A DNA stretch of 32,961 nucleotides from Actinobacteria bacterium Ga0077541 (GTDB lineage Bacteria; Actinomycetota; Thermoleophilia; Miltoncostaeales; Miltoncostaeaceae). Shown here piece by piece: positions 14,737-23,451 of this stretch; the first letter of the stretch is position 1, and each line of letters starts with the position of its first letter. Location: the NCBI GenBank assembly GCA_001464995.1, contig LNEQ01000215.1, forward strand, positions 1 through 32,961. Direction: 5' to 3'. The notes beneath the pieces were generated by a model. It did no database searches, was not told the origin of the DNA, and saw nothing but the letters and a program-made list of their open reading frames with translations. The translations under genes were made by a program, and so were the position numbers.

Positions 14737-15114
14737 TTACGCGGTGCCGGGCACCGGTCCGTACCGCTTGATCGCGTCCACGATCTCGCGCGCGGGTCCG
14801 CCCTTGACCAGGTACTCGGTCGCCCCGCCGGCGAGGCCGGCGGCGATCTCCTGCTCCTTGTCGCCCACCGAGAGCATCAGCACCGTGACGTCCGGGTGCT
14901 GGGCCTTGAGGGCGTAGGTCGCCTCGAGGCCGTCCAAGCCCGGCATCGACACGTCCATCAGCACGACGTCGGGGTGGTAGGACTCGGCCAGGTCGAGCGC
15001 CTCGGAGCCGTCACCGGCTTCGGCGACGACGACGATGTCGGGATCGCGCTCCAGCAGGCGCCGGAGCACTCCGCGGAAACGCTCGTTGTCGTCGGCAAGG
15101 AGCACACGAACCAA
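14737..15114 (-). CDS. Stand-alone receiver-domain response regulator
   Basis: A CheY-like receiver of about 125 residues with no output domain. It begins MVRVLLADDNERFRGVL, has phosphoacceptor Asp54 (VVLMDVSMPGLDG), Ser switch residue (VLMLSVGDK) and Lys (EYLVKGG), and stops soon after the last helix (EIVDAIKRYGPVPGTA). Start: the frame extends to 15168, but TTG 15114 gives the normal receiver N-terminus and has a GGGAGGG tract 9-10 nt upstream. Sequence is closest to receivers of NarL-type proteins, so it may have lost its HTH or serve as a phosphate sink for the divergent kinase. Upstream lies an 18-bp perfect palindrome. Confidence 0.82.
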   Translation of the reverse strand: MVRVLLADDNERFRGVLRRLLERDPDIVVVAEAGDGSEALDLAESYHPDVVLMDVSMPGLDGLEATYALKAQHPDVTVLMLSVGDKEQEIAAGLAGGATEYLVKGGPAREIVDAIKRYGPVPGTA

Positions 15115-15148
15115 CGGGCCGGACCCTCCCTCGTGACCAATGGACACC

Positions 15149-15166
15149 GGAGCCCCGCGGGGCTCC
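15149..15166. promoter_or_regulatory. Perfect 18-bp palindrome upstream of the receiver gene
   Basis: GGAGCCCCGCGGGGCTCC is a perfect palindrome about 35 bp before the TTG start of the receiver gene, in the divergent promoter region shared with the histidine kinase. It could be a regulator-binding site for a dimer or, in RNA, a very stable leader hairpin. It overlaps the alternative longer N-terminus of the receiver frame. Confidence 0.45.
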
Positions 15167-15283
15167 ATGCGGAAAACCCTACGCTCCGGAATGTCCCGGG
15201 TCGCCTAGACGCCTTGGTAGTTCGGAGCAACAAGAGGTATAGGCGATCTTTTTTCGCATCGCGAGCCCCTTTCGGGGGATCGG

Positions 15284-15289
15284 TACGAT
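15284..15289 (+). promoter_or_regulatory. Leaderless-type -10 of the histidine kinase operon
   Basis: TACGAT, 7-nt spacer AGCCGCA, then ATG 15297. The A of the ATG would be the transcription start. Upstream is a T6 run (15249-15254) and a small hairpin CCCC-tttc-GGGG (15267-15278). No ribosome binding site is present. Confidence 0.5.
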
Positions 15290-15296
15290 AGCCGCA

Positions 15297-16508
15297 ATGC
15301 CCGCTGCAGCCGATTCCACAGCCTCCGACGCGGTCGCGGCGCTCGTCGCCGTCACCTCCTGCGACGCCGATCCCTCGCGCGGCGACGCCGCCGTCGCGGA
15401 GCTCGCCGAGGCGGTGCGCGCGGCCGCGCTCGCCGATCTCGTCGCCGTCTGGATCCACGATCCGCGCGAGGCGGAGGGGCGCCTGGTGGCGGCGGTCGGC
15501 CTGCCCGACGACGCCCGCGACGCCCTCGCCGCGGCCCTCGCCACCCACGGTCACGAGGACGGCGCGCGGGAGATCGGCACGGCCGCTGGCGCGCCGCTGG
15601 ACGCGGCCCTCGCCGCCGTGGGAGCGCCGCGGGGGCGCGCGATACCGGTCGCACCCCTCTCGCGCGGGCTGGTGGTCGTCGCCGGCGAGGCGCCCGCGCT
15701 GACGGACGAGCTCCGCGCGCACGCGGTCACCGCGGGGGCGCTGCGCATCGGCCGCGTGCTCGACGCGGTGCGGATGCGCGACAACCTCGAGCGCGCGATG
15801 GCCCAGATCCTCGCGACCGACGAGCGGATGCTCGGCCGCATGGGCCTCGACATCCACGACGGGCCCACCCAGCAACTGTCGGTCGCGCTCCTCGAGGTGC
15901 AGCTCCTGGAGGCCGACATCGCCGACGCCGAGGATGGTGCGCTCCCGGCGCCGGAGACGCTGCGACCCGCGCTCGCGCGCATCTACGAGACCGTCGGCGG
16001 CGCCCTCCACGAGATGCGCGAGCTGATCGGCCACCTGCGCCCGGCCCAGTTCGAGGACCGCCGCCTGTGCGACATCCTCCAGGACGCCGTCACCGCCTTC
16101 GAGGTGCGCGCCGACTGCACGACCACCGCCGAGTGGGACGGCGAGTTCGCGGTGAACGGGGTCTCGATCACCCAGCGCATCACGCTCTACCGGATCCTCC
16201 AGGAGACGCTCACCAACGCCCAGCGCCACGGCCGGGCGACCCACGTCGCGGTCCGGGCGCGCGAGGACGCCACCGGCGTGACGATGGAGGTCACCGACGA
16301 CGGCGCGGGCTTCGACCCGGTCGCCGTCCAGCGCCGCCGCCCGGGCATGCCCCTCGCGCGCTTCGGCCTCTACGGCATGCGCGACCGCGCCCAGATCCTC
16401 GGGGGCTCGTTCGACATCACCAGCGCCCCGGGCGAGGGCACCACCGTCCGCGTCTTCCTGCCGCGCTGGGACGGCCCGGCGCCCGAGGTCGCGGTCGATG
16501 TCGCCTGA
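15297..16508 (+). CDS. Soluble NarX/DegS-type sensor histidine kinase
   Basis: 403 residues without membrane helices. Residues about 10-165 form a GAF-like sensor region (ALADLVAVWIHD, RGLVVVAGEAP). The HisKA_3 phosphoacceptor is His187 in LDIHDGPTQQLS, and the DHp helix continues to RELIGHLRPAQFED. The HATPase domain has Asn307 in ETLTNAQRHG and the G1 box VTDDGAGFDP at 333-342, with GLYGMRDRAQILGGS and PGEGTTVRVFLP at the end. The protein should autophosphorylate and pass phosphate to the divergent response regulators. The ATG is 7 nt after a TACGAT, so leaderless. Its 3' end overlaps trpF by 11 bp, which couples a signalling gene to tryptophan synthesis genes. Confidence 0.88.
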   Translation: MPAAADSTASDAVAALVAVTSCDADPSRGDAAVAELAEAVRAAALADLVAVWIHDPREAEGRLVAAVGLPDDARDALAAALATHGHEDGAREIGTAAGAPLDAALAAVGAPRGRAIPVAPLSRGLVVVAGEAPALTDELRAHAVTAGALRIGRVLDAVRMRDNLERAMAQILATDERMLGRMGLDIHDGPTQQLSVALLEVQLLEADIADAEDGALPAPETLRPALARIYETVGGALHEMRELIGHLRPAQFEDRRLCDILQDAVTAFEVRADCTTTAEWDGEFAVNGVSITQRITLYRILQETLTNAQRHGRATHVAVRAREDATGVTMEVTDDGAGFDPVAVQRRRPGMPLARFGLYGMRDRAQILGGSFDITSAPGEGTTVRVFLPRWDGPAPEVAVDVA

Positions 16509-17147
16509 GTTCCCCCCGGGCGCGGTGGCCGTGAAGGTGTGCGGCCTGACGACCCCCGACGACGTGCCCGCCTGCCTGCGCGCGGGCGTGTGGGGCATCG
16601 GCCTGGTGTTCGCCGCGAACAGCCCGCGGCGGGTCGACGCCGCTCAGGCGGCGCGGGTGGCCGCCGCCGTGCCAGCATCCGTGGCCCGGGTGGGCGTCTT
16701 CGTCGGCACCTCCGCCCGGGAGATGGCCGACACGGCCGCCCTGGTGGGGCTCAGCCACATCCAGGTCCACGGAGACGCCGACCCCGAGGAGGCGCGTCGC
16801 GTGAGCGGACTGCCGGTCATCCAGGGCATCCGGATGGAGGGGCCCGCAGCGCTCGGGCGCGCGCGGGCGAGCGCCGCCGACCTGGTCCTGCTGGACGCGG
16901 CCGTCGCCGGCATGCACGGCGGAACCGGGACGGCGTTCGACTGGTCGCTGCTCGAGGACGACGCGCTCGGACGGCCGTTCGCGCTGGCCGGCGGGCTGCG
17001 CCCCGACAACGTCGGCGACGCGCTCGGGCGCCTCCGCCCCGTACTGGTCGATGTGTCGAGCGGCGTCGAGGCCTCGCCGGGCCGCAAGGATCCCGAGCGG
17101 GTCGCCGCGTTCGCCGCCGCGGTCGCCGGGGCCGCGCGGGCGCACGC

Positions 17148-17151
<4 letters not shown>
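16498..17151 (+). CDS. trpF: Phosphoribosylanthranilate isomerase
   Basis: 217 residues with the TrpF signatures: catalytic Cys in [49 protein letters not shown] with the second catalytic Asp, [12 protein letters not shown] and [15 protein letters not shown]. It rearranges N-(5-phosphoribosyl)anthranilate to CdRP in tryptophan synthesis. ATG 16498 lies inside the 3' end of the kinase gene; no internal start nearer the first strand fits better. Its stop shares ATGA with trpB. The indole-glycerol-phosphate synthase gene (trpC) that usually accompanies it is not in the window. Confidence 0.93.
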
Positions 17152-18345
<1,194 letters not shown>

Positions 18346-18353
<8 letters not shown>

Positions 18354-19161
18354 CGGCGGTCGCCGGATCCGGGCCGCGTTCGAGGACGCGGGGCGCCCCC
18401 TGTTCATGCCCTACGTGATGGGCGGGTACCCCGACCTCGACGCCAGCGCCGCGCACCTCGCGGCCGCCGCCCGCCACGCCGACCTGATCGAGCTCGGCAT
18501 CCCCTTCTCCGACCCCCTCGCCGACGGGCCGACGATCCAGGCGGCCGGGCAGCGGGCGCTGGAGGCCGGCGCGCACCCCGAGGACGTGATCGAGATGGCC
18601 GCGGCCGTCGCCGGCGACACGCCGGTCGTGCTCATGACCTACGTCAACATCGTGCTGTCGGCCGGGCCGCGGGCCTTCATGGAGAGGGCGGCGCGCGCCG
18701 GCGTGGCCGGGGTGATCCTCCCCGACCTGCCGATCGACGAGGGCGAGGACCTGCGCGACCAGGCCCGGCGCGCCGGCATCTCCGTGATCCCCCTGGCGGC
18801 GCCCACCACCGGGGACCGGCGGCTGGCCGCCATCGGCGAACGCGCCGACGGCTTCGTCTACTGCGTCGCGGTGACCGGCGTGACCGGCGGCGAGGTGCAG
18901 GTCGACGACGAGCTGCGGGGCTTCCTCGGCCGCGCGCGGGCGCAGATCGACGCGCCGCTCGCGGTCGGCTTCGGCATCCGCACGCCCGCGCACGTGGCGG
19001 CGATCGGCGCGATCGCCGACGGCGTCATCGTCGCGAGCGAGCTGATCCGCCGGATCGGGGCGGCCGCCACGCCCGAGGCGGCCGAGGCCGAGGTCGAGGA
19101 CTTCTGCGCGGCGGCCGTCGAGGCCCTGCGCGGGCTCGCGCCGGCCGCCCCCTCCGCCTGA
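18346..19161 (+). CDS. trpA: Tryptophan synthase alpha chain
   Basis: 271 residues. Catalytic Glu is in [20 protein letters not shown] and catalytic Asp in [11 protein letters not shown]; the phosphate-binding glycines appear in [12 protein letters not shown] and the [11 protein letters not shown] loop is canonical. The subunit cleaves indole-3-glycerol phosphate and passes indole to TrpB through the intersubunit tunnel. ATG 18346 lies 8 bp inside trpB. A further gene begins 2 bp after its stop. Confidence 0.95.
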
Positions 19162-19163
19162 GC

Positions 19164-19865
19164 GTGGTCGCCGCGGTCCACGCGGCGCCGCCCGCCACGG
19201 CGCCCATCGTCTGGGTGCAGGCCGGTCACGAGGGCCCGCGGGAGCCGGGCTACACCGCGCAGACCGGTGCCGGCTCGGGCCCGTTCGGCACGGAGGTCGG
19301 CTTCACCACGCGCCTGGCGGCCCGGGTCGTCGTGCGCCTGCGGGCGGCCGGTGTCGACGCTCGCCGCACCCCGGGCCGGGTCACGCCGCTCGGGGCCCGC
19401 GGGGCCGTGTTCATCAGCCTCCATCACGACGCCGAGGGCGGTCGCGCGGGGATCGGCCACGCCATCGCCGCAGCGGGGGAGAACTGGTACCACGGGGAGG
19501 GGTTCGGGTCGCCGAGCCCCCGTCCGTATGCCGACAGCGCCCCCCACCGCGCGGCGACGACGGTCTCGCCGGCCGTCGAGCGCCGCTCGCGCGACCTCGC
19601 CCACCGCCTGGCGGCCACCATCGGCCCCCTGCGGGCCCGCTCTCCGGGGGCGAGCGGAGCCTTCGGAGGAGTGGAGCCCCGCGACGGAAACGTGCGGATG
19701 ACGCGCTTCTACGGCTTCTACCGCACGCGCGCGGCGGCCCGGGTGCTGCTGGAGGCGGGCGCCCCGGGCGTCGACGACGGCTTCCTGAGGCGCGTCGACC
19801 CGATCGCCGTCGCAGTGTCGGCTGCGATCTCCCGGCACCTGCGCGGCAGGGGGCTGCTCCGCTAG
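19164..19865 (+). CDS. N-acetylmuramoyl-L-alanine amidase-like protein (Amidase_3 type)
   Basis: 233 residues from GTG 19164, just after trpA. The Amidase_3-like elements are visible: first His in WVQAGHEGPREPGY, Glu in GPFGTEVGFTTRLAARVVVR, and second His in AVFISLHHDAEGG, giving the zinc-binding His-Glu-His set. The helix RVVVRLRAAGVDARRT is characteristic of the family. Such enzymes cut the amide bond between muramic acid and the stem peptide. The N-terminus (VVAAVHAAPPATA) is only weakly hydrophobic, so export is uncertain. The last catalytic Glu of the family is not obvious. It may be cotranscribed with trpA, and converges on the next gene with a 4-bp gap. Confidence 0.72.
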   Translation: MVAAVHAAPPATAPIVWVQAGHEGPREPGYTAQTGAGSGPFGTEVGFTTRLAARVVVRLRAAGVDARRTPGRVTPLGARGAVFISLHHDAEGGRAGIGHAIAAAGENWYHGEGFGSPSPRPYADSAPHRAATTVSPAVERRSRDLAHRLAATIGPLRARSPGASGAFGGVEPRDGNVRMTRFYGFYRTRAAARVLLEAGAPGVDDGFLRRVDPIAVAVSAAISRHLRGRGLLR

Positions 19866-19869
19866 CCCA

Positions 19870-20286
19870 TCACGACGCGGCGGCGAGCATCCAGGCGACG
19901 ACCGCGCCGCGGCCGCTCCAGGCCACGGTTCGGATCCAGTTCTCGGCCACCAAGCGGCGCACCTCGCCCGAGCCCGCCGCGAGGCCGCGGTGGCGCGGCA
20001 CCTGGATCACCGCCGTCGAGATCCAGATCACCGCGAGCAGGGCGAGCCCGATCAGCGCCGCGGCCACGGGCACGCCCTCGGGGCGCTCGGCCACCAGGAG
20101 CACGGCGGTCACGGCCTCGACGATCATGGGCGGGCCCACCACCCACCCGGTGCGGCGCTGGTGCTCGGCGATGCCGGTGGCGTCCAGGTGCGCGAAGAGG
20201 GGGTAGTGGACCACCTGGACGAACCAGATCAGGCCGACCATCGCCAGGGTGGCGACGGCGTTCGCGATCAGGACCGCGGTCGCCAC
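19870..20286 (-). CDS. Small four-helix membrane protein, DUF1772-like
   Basis: 138 residues from GTG 20286, 1 bp after the kinase stop. Four hydrophobic segments are seen: LIANAVATLAMVGLIWFVQV, MIVEAVTAVLLVAE, ALIGLALLAVIWISTAVIQV and a C-terminal one ending GAVVAWMLAA. The VQVVHYPLFAHLD motif after the first helix and ENWIRTVAW before the last recall the DUF1772/anthrone-oxygenase-like group. Function is unknown. It ends a minus-strand unit after DUF202 and the PknB-like kinase. Confidence 0.65.
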   Translation of the reverse strand: MATAVLIANAVATLAMVGLIWFVQVVHYPLFAHLDATGIAEHQRRTGWVVGPPMIVEAVTAVLLVAERPEGVPVAAALIGLALLAVIWISTAVIQVPRHRGLAAGSGEVRRLVAENWIRTVAWSGRGAVVAWMLAAAS

Positions 20287-20287
20287 C

Positions 20288-21784
20288 TCAGCATTCGCCG
20301 CTGAGCACCTGCGAGCCGACCACCGCGTAGCACTGGGTGCCGTCGGCGGTGATGCCGGTGGCGTTGGATATCACCGGGCCGACGTCGTCCTGCCCGAGCT
20401 GGACCACGTACCAGCCGCTGGCGGAGAGGCCGGCGAGGGCCGCGGTGCGTCCGTCGGAGACGCCGGAGGCATAGCCGGTCCGCTCGCCCTCGGCGAGGCC
20501 CGCCTTGCGGCCTGCGGCCAGGCCGGCGGCCCGGCCCTCCTTCAGCCCGGCCTTCTTGCCGGCCGTGTTCCCGATGCGGACGCCCTTCTTCTGACCGGCG
20601 GCGAAGCCGGTCACCTCGCCCTCGCGCTTGCCGGCCTCGAAGCCCCGGGCCTCCGCGCCCGTCAGGTCGGCGCTCGACGACCCGAGCAGCCACCCGCCGA
20701 CGCCGACCGCGATCAGCAGGACGGCGGCGGCGACCGCGCCCCAGATCGCGACGTCGCGCTTCATCGACAGGGCACGGCGACGCGCGGCGTCGCCGAAGGC
20801 CTGGGTCGGCCGGTCGGCCACCACGCCCTCGCGACCGTCGGCGAAGCGCCCGAGGGCCGCCTGCCAGGGGTCGTCGGCCGCCGCGGCGGGAGCGTCTGCG
20901 CCGGCCGCGGCCGCGAGCGGGATCGCGGCGCCGGTCACGGTGGGGCGCAGGCGGCTGCTGCCGAGGGCGTGGCGGATCTCCTCGACGAGGCCGGCCGCGG
21001 TGGCCGGCCGCGCATCCGGCTCCTTGTCGAGCCCGCGCGCGAGCGCCGCATCGACCGCGAGGGGCAGGCTCGGCGCGATGGCCGAGGCGTCCGGCACCGG
21101 ATCGCGCAGGTGCGCCATGAGCACCTTCTGGGGTGTCGCGCGCACGAACGGCGCCCGGCCCGTCAGCGTCTCGTAGGCGACGATCGCCAGCGCGTAGCGG
21201 TCGGATGCGGCGGTCGCCTCGTTGCCCTCGACCTGCTCGGGGGAGACGTACTCGGCCGTCCCCAGCCAGTCGCCCGGACGGGTCACGGACGGCATGTCGT
21301 CCATCCGGACCAGCCCGAAGTCGCTCAGATAGGCGGCGCCGCCCGGCTCCAAGAGGATGTTCGCGGCCTTGACGTCGCGATGGATCGTGCCGTGCGCGTG
21401 CGCGAAGTCGATCGCCGCGGCGATGTCGGAGAGCACCGAGAGGGCCTGCTCGGGGGGCAGGGGGCCCGACCGGGCGAGCCGCTCGGCCAGGCTGTCGCCC
21501 GGGATCAGCCGCATGGCGAGGAAGGTCCGCCCCTCGATCTCGCCGGCGTCGTAGACCGGCACGATCCTCGGGTGCTCGAGGCGCCCGGCGACCAGCGCCT
21601 CGCGGCGGAAGCGCTCCAACGCGCTCGGGCGCGTCAGATAGCCGGCCTCGAAGACCTTGAGCGCGACGGGGCGCTCCAGATCGAGCTGGGTGGCCCGGTA
21701 GACGATCGCCTGACCGCCGCGGCCGATCTCCGCCTCGATGCGGTAGCGGCCGCGGCCGAATTCCTCTCCGGGAACGAGTCTCAC
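20288..21784 (-). CDS. PknB-type Ser/Thr kinase with Gly-tetrad extracytoplasmic tail
   Basis: 498 residues. Kinase domain about 12-275: glycine loop IGRGGQAIVYRA, Lys43 (ALKVF), HRDVKAANILL with catalytic Asp137, DFG at 155-157, and SPEQVEG. An Ala/Asp-rich juxtamembrane linker follows, then one membrane helix at about 344-368. The outside part is unusual: residues 378-445 are 17 consecutive tetrapeptides each ending in Gly, then a short domain ending GSQVLSGEC with two Cys (TQCYAV and final EC). PASTA repeats, the common sensor of PknB, are absent. GTG 21784 is taken as start; there is no clear ribosome site. The kinase likely senses an envelope signal or partner. Confidence 0.87.
   Translation of the reverse strand: MRLVPGEEFGRGRYRIEAEIGRGGQAIVYRATQLDLERPVALKVFEAGYLTRPSALERFRREALVAGRLEHPRIVPVYDAGEIEGRTFLAMRLIPGDSLAERLARSGPLPPEQALSVLSDIAAAIDFAHAHGTIHRDVKAANILLEPGGAAYLSDFGLVRMDDMPSVTRPGDWLGTAEYVSPEQVEGNEATAASDRYALAIVAYETLTGRAPFVRATPQKVLMAHLRDPVPDASAIAPSLPLAVDAALARGLDKEPDARPATAAGLVEEIRHALGSSRLRPTVTGAAIPLAAAAGADAPAAAADDPWQAALGRFADGREGVVADRPTQAFGDAARRRALSMKRDVAIWGAVAAAVLLIAVGVGGWLLGSSSADLTGAEARGFEAGKREGEVTGFAAGQKKGVRIGNTAGKKAGLKEGRAAGLAAGRKAGLAEGERTGYASGVSDGRTAALAGLSASGWYVVQLGQDDVGPVISNATGITADGTQCYAVVGSQVLSGEC
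20450..20653 (-). repeat. 17 tandem xxxG tetrapeptide-coding repeats in the kinase tail
   Basis: Reading residues 378-445 of the kinase, Gly occurs at every fourth position without a break. The units include EARG, FEAG, KREG, EVTG, FAAG, QKKG, NTAG, LKEG, RAAG, YASG and VSDG. The other positions are charged or small, so this is a protein-level repeat more than a DNA tandem duplication. Confidence 0.85.
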
Positions 21785-21833
21785 GGGTGAGGGGTTCGCG
21801 CTCCGGCCCTCCGCTCCTTGGCGGCCGGGTCCC

Positions 21834-22181
21834 TCAGACCTCCAGCAGCACCGCCAGAATGGTCAACAGGCCGAGCGTGATGCCGAAGGCGCCCATCGCG
21901 AGCACGATCCGGCGCTCCAGCGGGGCGAACTCCCCGCGGGCGAGCGCCCGCTCGACGACCCGGTGGCGGTGGGAGCCGTAGGCGATGAACATGATCGCCA
22001 GCACCGCGAAACCGATGCCGAGCACGACGAAGGGCCAGCGGGTGGCGGTGGTCAGCTCGGGCACGAGCGCCCCCGCCCCGAGGCTGACGGCGAGGGCCGT
22101 GAGGCCGCCGCGCCACCAGGCGAGGAAGGTGCGCTCGTTGGCGAGCAGCGTCCGACGGGTGGCGTCCCTCTCCTCGTCCAT
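21834..22181 (-). CDS. DUF202 (YidH-like) membrane protein
   Basis: 115 residues. The N-terminal motif RRTLLANERTFLAWWRGGL is the DUF202 hallmark (LANERTFLAW.R), followed by three hydrophobic segments: TALAVSLGAGALV, FVVLGIGFAVLAIMFIAYGS and IVLAMGAFGITLGLLTILAVLL. Family members are small inner-membrane proteins of unsettled function. ATG 22181 sits 6 nt after TAGCGT, a leaderless arrangement. It precedes the PknB-like kinase by 49 bp on the same strand and probably heads that transcript. Confidence 0.82.
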   Translation of the reverse strand: MDEERDATRRTLLANERTFLAWWRGGLTALAVSLGAGALVPELTTATRWPFVVLGIGFAVLAIMFIAYGSHRHRVVERALARGEFAPLERRIVLAMGAFGITLGLLTILAVLLEV

Positions 22182-22187
22182 GCCGCC

Positions 22188-22193
22188 ACGCTA
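22188..22193 (-). promoter_or_regulatory. Leaderless-type -10 of the DUF202 gene
   Basis: Minus-strand TAGCGT, 6-nt spacer GGCGGC, then ATG 22181. There is no ribosome binding site. Confidence 0.45.
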
Positions 22194-22302
22194 CCCGCCG
22201 CGCCCGACGCAGTCGACGGAATCGCCGATGACGGGCGATCCGCGCATCGGAGGGGCCGCCGACTCGACCTCCGGGGAGCAGACGGACGGGAGAACCCCGT
22301 CC

Positions 22303-22308
22303 TAGGTT
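22303..22308 (+). promoter_or_regulatory. Candidate -10 of the transglycosylase gene
   Basis: TAGGTT, 9 nt before the GTG at 22318. The spacing is the same as that between TACTCT and the mqnE ATG. No ribosome site is visible. Confidence 0.35.
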
Positions 22309-22317
22309 CTGCTCCTC

Positions 22318-23376
22318 GTGACCCCTCCCGCCGTCAGCCTGCCCGAGATCGAGCTCCTGCCGTCCGGCGCCCCTCCGCGCCCGCGCCGTCCCGCGGGGCC
22401 CTCGCCGTGGCGGACGCCACCGGCGCCCGACATCGAGAGGATCGTCCCGGCGGCCGAGCCCGCACCGTCGCGGCCCGCCCGCGCGCCTCGGCCGGCAGCG
22501 TCGCCCCGCAGGACCAATTGGCCGTCGACCCCCAGGTCCAAATGGACCTCGGCGCCGGCGCGGACTGCGCCGCCCGTCCCGCGGCCGGCCCCGGCGCCCG
22601 CGCGTGCGGCCCCGGCACCGGCCCCGGCCCCGGCGGCCCGGCCCGTCGCCGCCCCCGTCGCCGAGCTGGAGATCCCGGACTTCCTGTCCCGGCCGCGGCG
22701 GGTGGTGCCCGCGCTCGTCCCCGTGGGCGCCCCGGCGCCCCCGGAGGACCCGGCGTCGCCGGTGCCGGCGGCGCGCCCCCGTCCGCGTCGGCGCCGGTCG
22801 CGCCCGCGGTGGGGACGCATCGCGTCGGCGGCCACCGTCGTCGCGGCCGTCGCCGCCTTCGCGGGCCTCGCGTGGTCCGAGCCTGCCGTCGTCCCCGCCG
22901 AGCGCGCCCCGGCGGGCGCGGTGAGCGCGAGCGCCGCGGCCCTGGCCGAGATACCGCCCGACTACCTCGCCCTCTACCGGCGCTTCGGCCGGGAGATGGA
23001 CATCGACTGGCGGTTCCTCGCGGCGATCGGCGGACAGGAGTCGGACCACGGACGCAACCCCTGGGCCGCGCAGGTGAACGCCGCCGGGTGCGTCGGCCCG
23101 ATGCAGCTGGGGGTCGGGGGCCGCTGCGGCGACTTCGTGGGGGCCTGGGGGGTGGACGGCGACGGCGACGGGCGCATCGACCCGCGCCGCCCGGCCGACG
23201 CCATCGCCACCGCCGCGCGCGGCCTGCGTCTCGGCAAGGGAGCGCCGCCGGCGGGCGGCGACTCCGAGGACTACCGGCGCGCCGCCTGCGGGTACTACGG
23301 CGCCTGCGCGGATGCCCGTGCCGACTACGCCGCCGAGGTCATGGCACGCGCCGCGCGGTACGGATTCCGGGGCTGA
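22318..23376 (+). CDS. Membrane-anchored lytic transglycosylase-like protein
   Basis: 352 residues from GTG 22318. Residues 1-160 are a low-complexity Pro/Ala/Arg region that should be cytoplasmic and disordered. A basic stretch (RPRPRRRRSRPRWGR) precedes one membrane helix (ASAATVVAAVAAFAGLAW), after which the SLT domain lies outside: FLAAIGGQESDHGRN with catalytic Glu, AAGCVGPMQLG, and DGDGDGRIDPRRPADAIATA, the Asp-rich loop and DPADA box typical of MltB/actinobacterial transglycosylases. It should cleave the MurNAc-GlcNAc bond to give anhydro-muropeptides. The long intracellular Pro-rich part is unusual for an SLT enzyme and could dock a partner; Pro-rich tails also occur in divisome proteins. 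Confidence 0.8.
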   Translation: MTPPAVSLPEIELLPSGAPPRPRRPAGPSPWRTPPAPDIERIVPAAEPAPSRPARAPRPAASPRRTNWPSTPRSKWTSAPARTAPPVPRPAPAPARAAPAPAPAPAARPVAAPVAELEIPDFLSRPRRVVPALVPVGAPAPPEDPASPVPAARPRPRRRRSRPRWGRIASAATVVAAVAAFAGLAWSEPAVVPAERAPAGAVSASAAALAEIPPDYLALYRRFGREMDIDWRFLAAIGGQESDHGRNPWAAQVNAAGCVGPMQLGVGGRCGDFVGAWGVDGDGDGRIDPRRPADAIATAARGLRLGKGAPPAGGDSEDYRRAACGYYGACADARADYAAEVMARAARYGFRG

Positions 23377-23404
23377 GCCCGGACCCGGGACCGCTCGGGC
23401 CGAG

Positions 23405-23444
23405 GGCCCCCGCGCCGTCCGGCGCGGCGCGGGGCGCGGGGGCC
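23405..23444. terminator. Strong bidirectional hairpin between convergent genes
   Basis: GGCCCCCGCGCC (23405-23416) and GGCGCGGGGGCC (23433-23444) form a perfect 12-bp stem around a 16-nt GC loop. It lies 28 nt after the transglycosylase stop and 7 nt after the actin-like gene's stop on the other strand, so it can end both. There is no T-tract. Confidence 0.7.
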
Positions 23445-23451
23445 GGGGTGA

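Noticed and set aside
14958-16598. A 546-codon minus-strand frame over the histidine kinase
   Set aside because: It is antisense to a gene with clear HisKA_3 and HATPase motifs and would also cross trpF.
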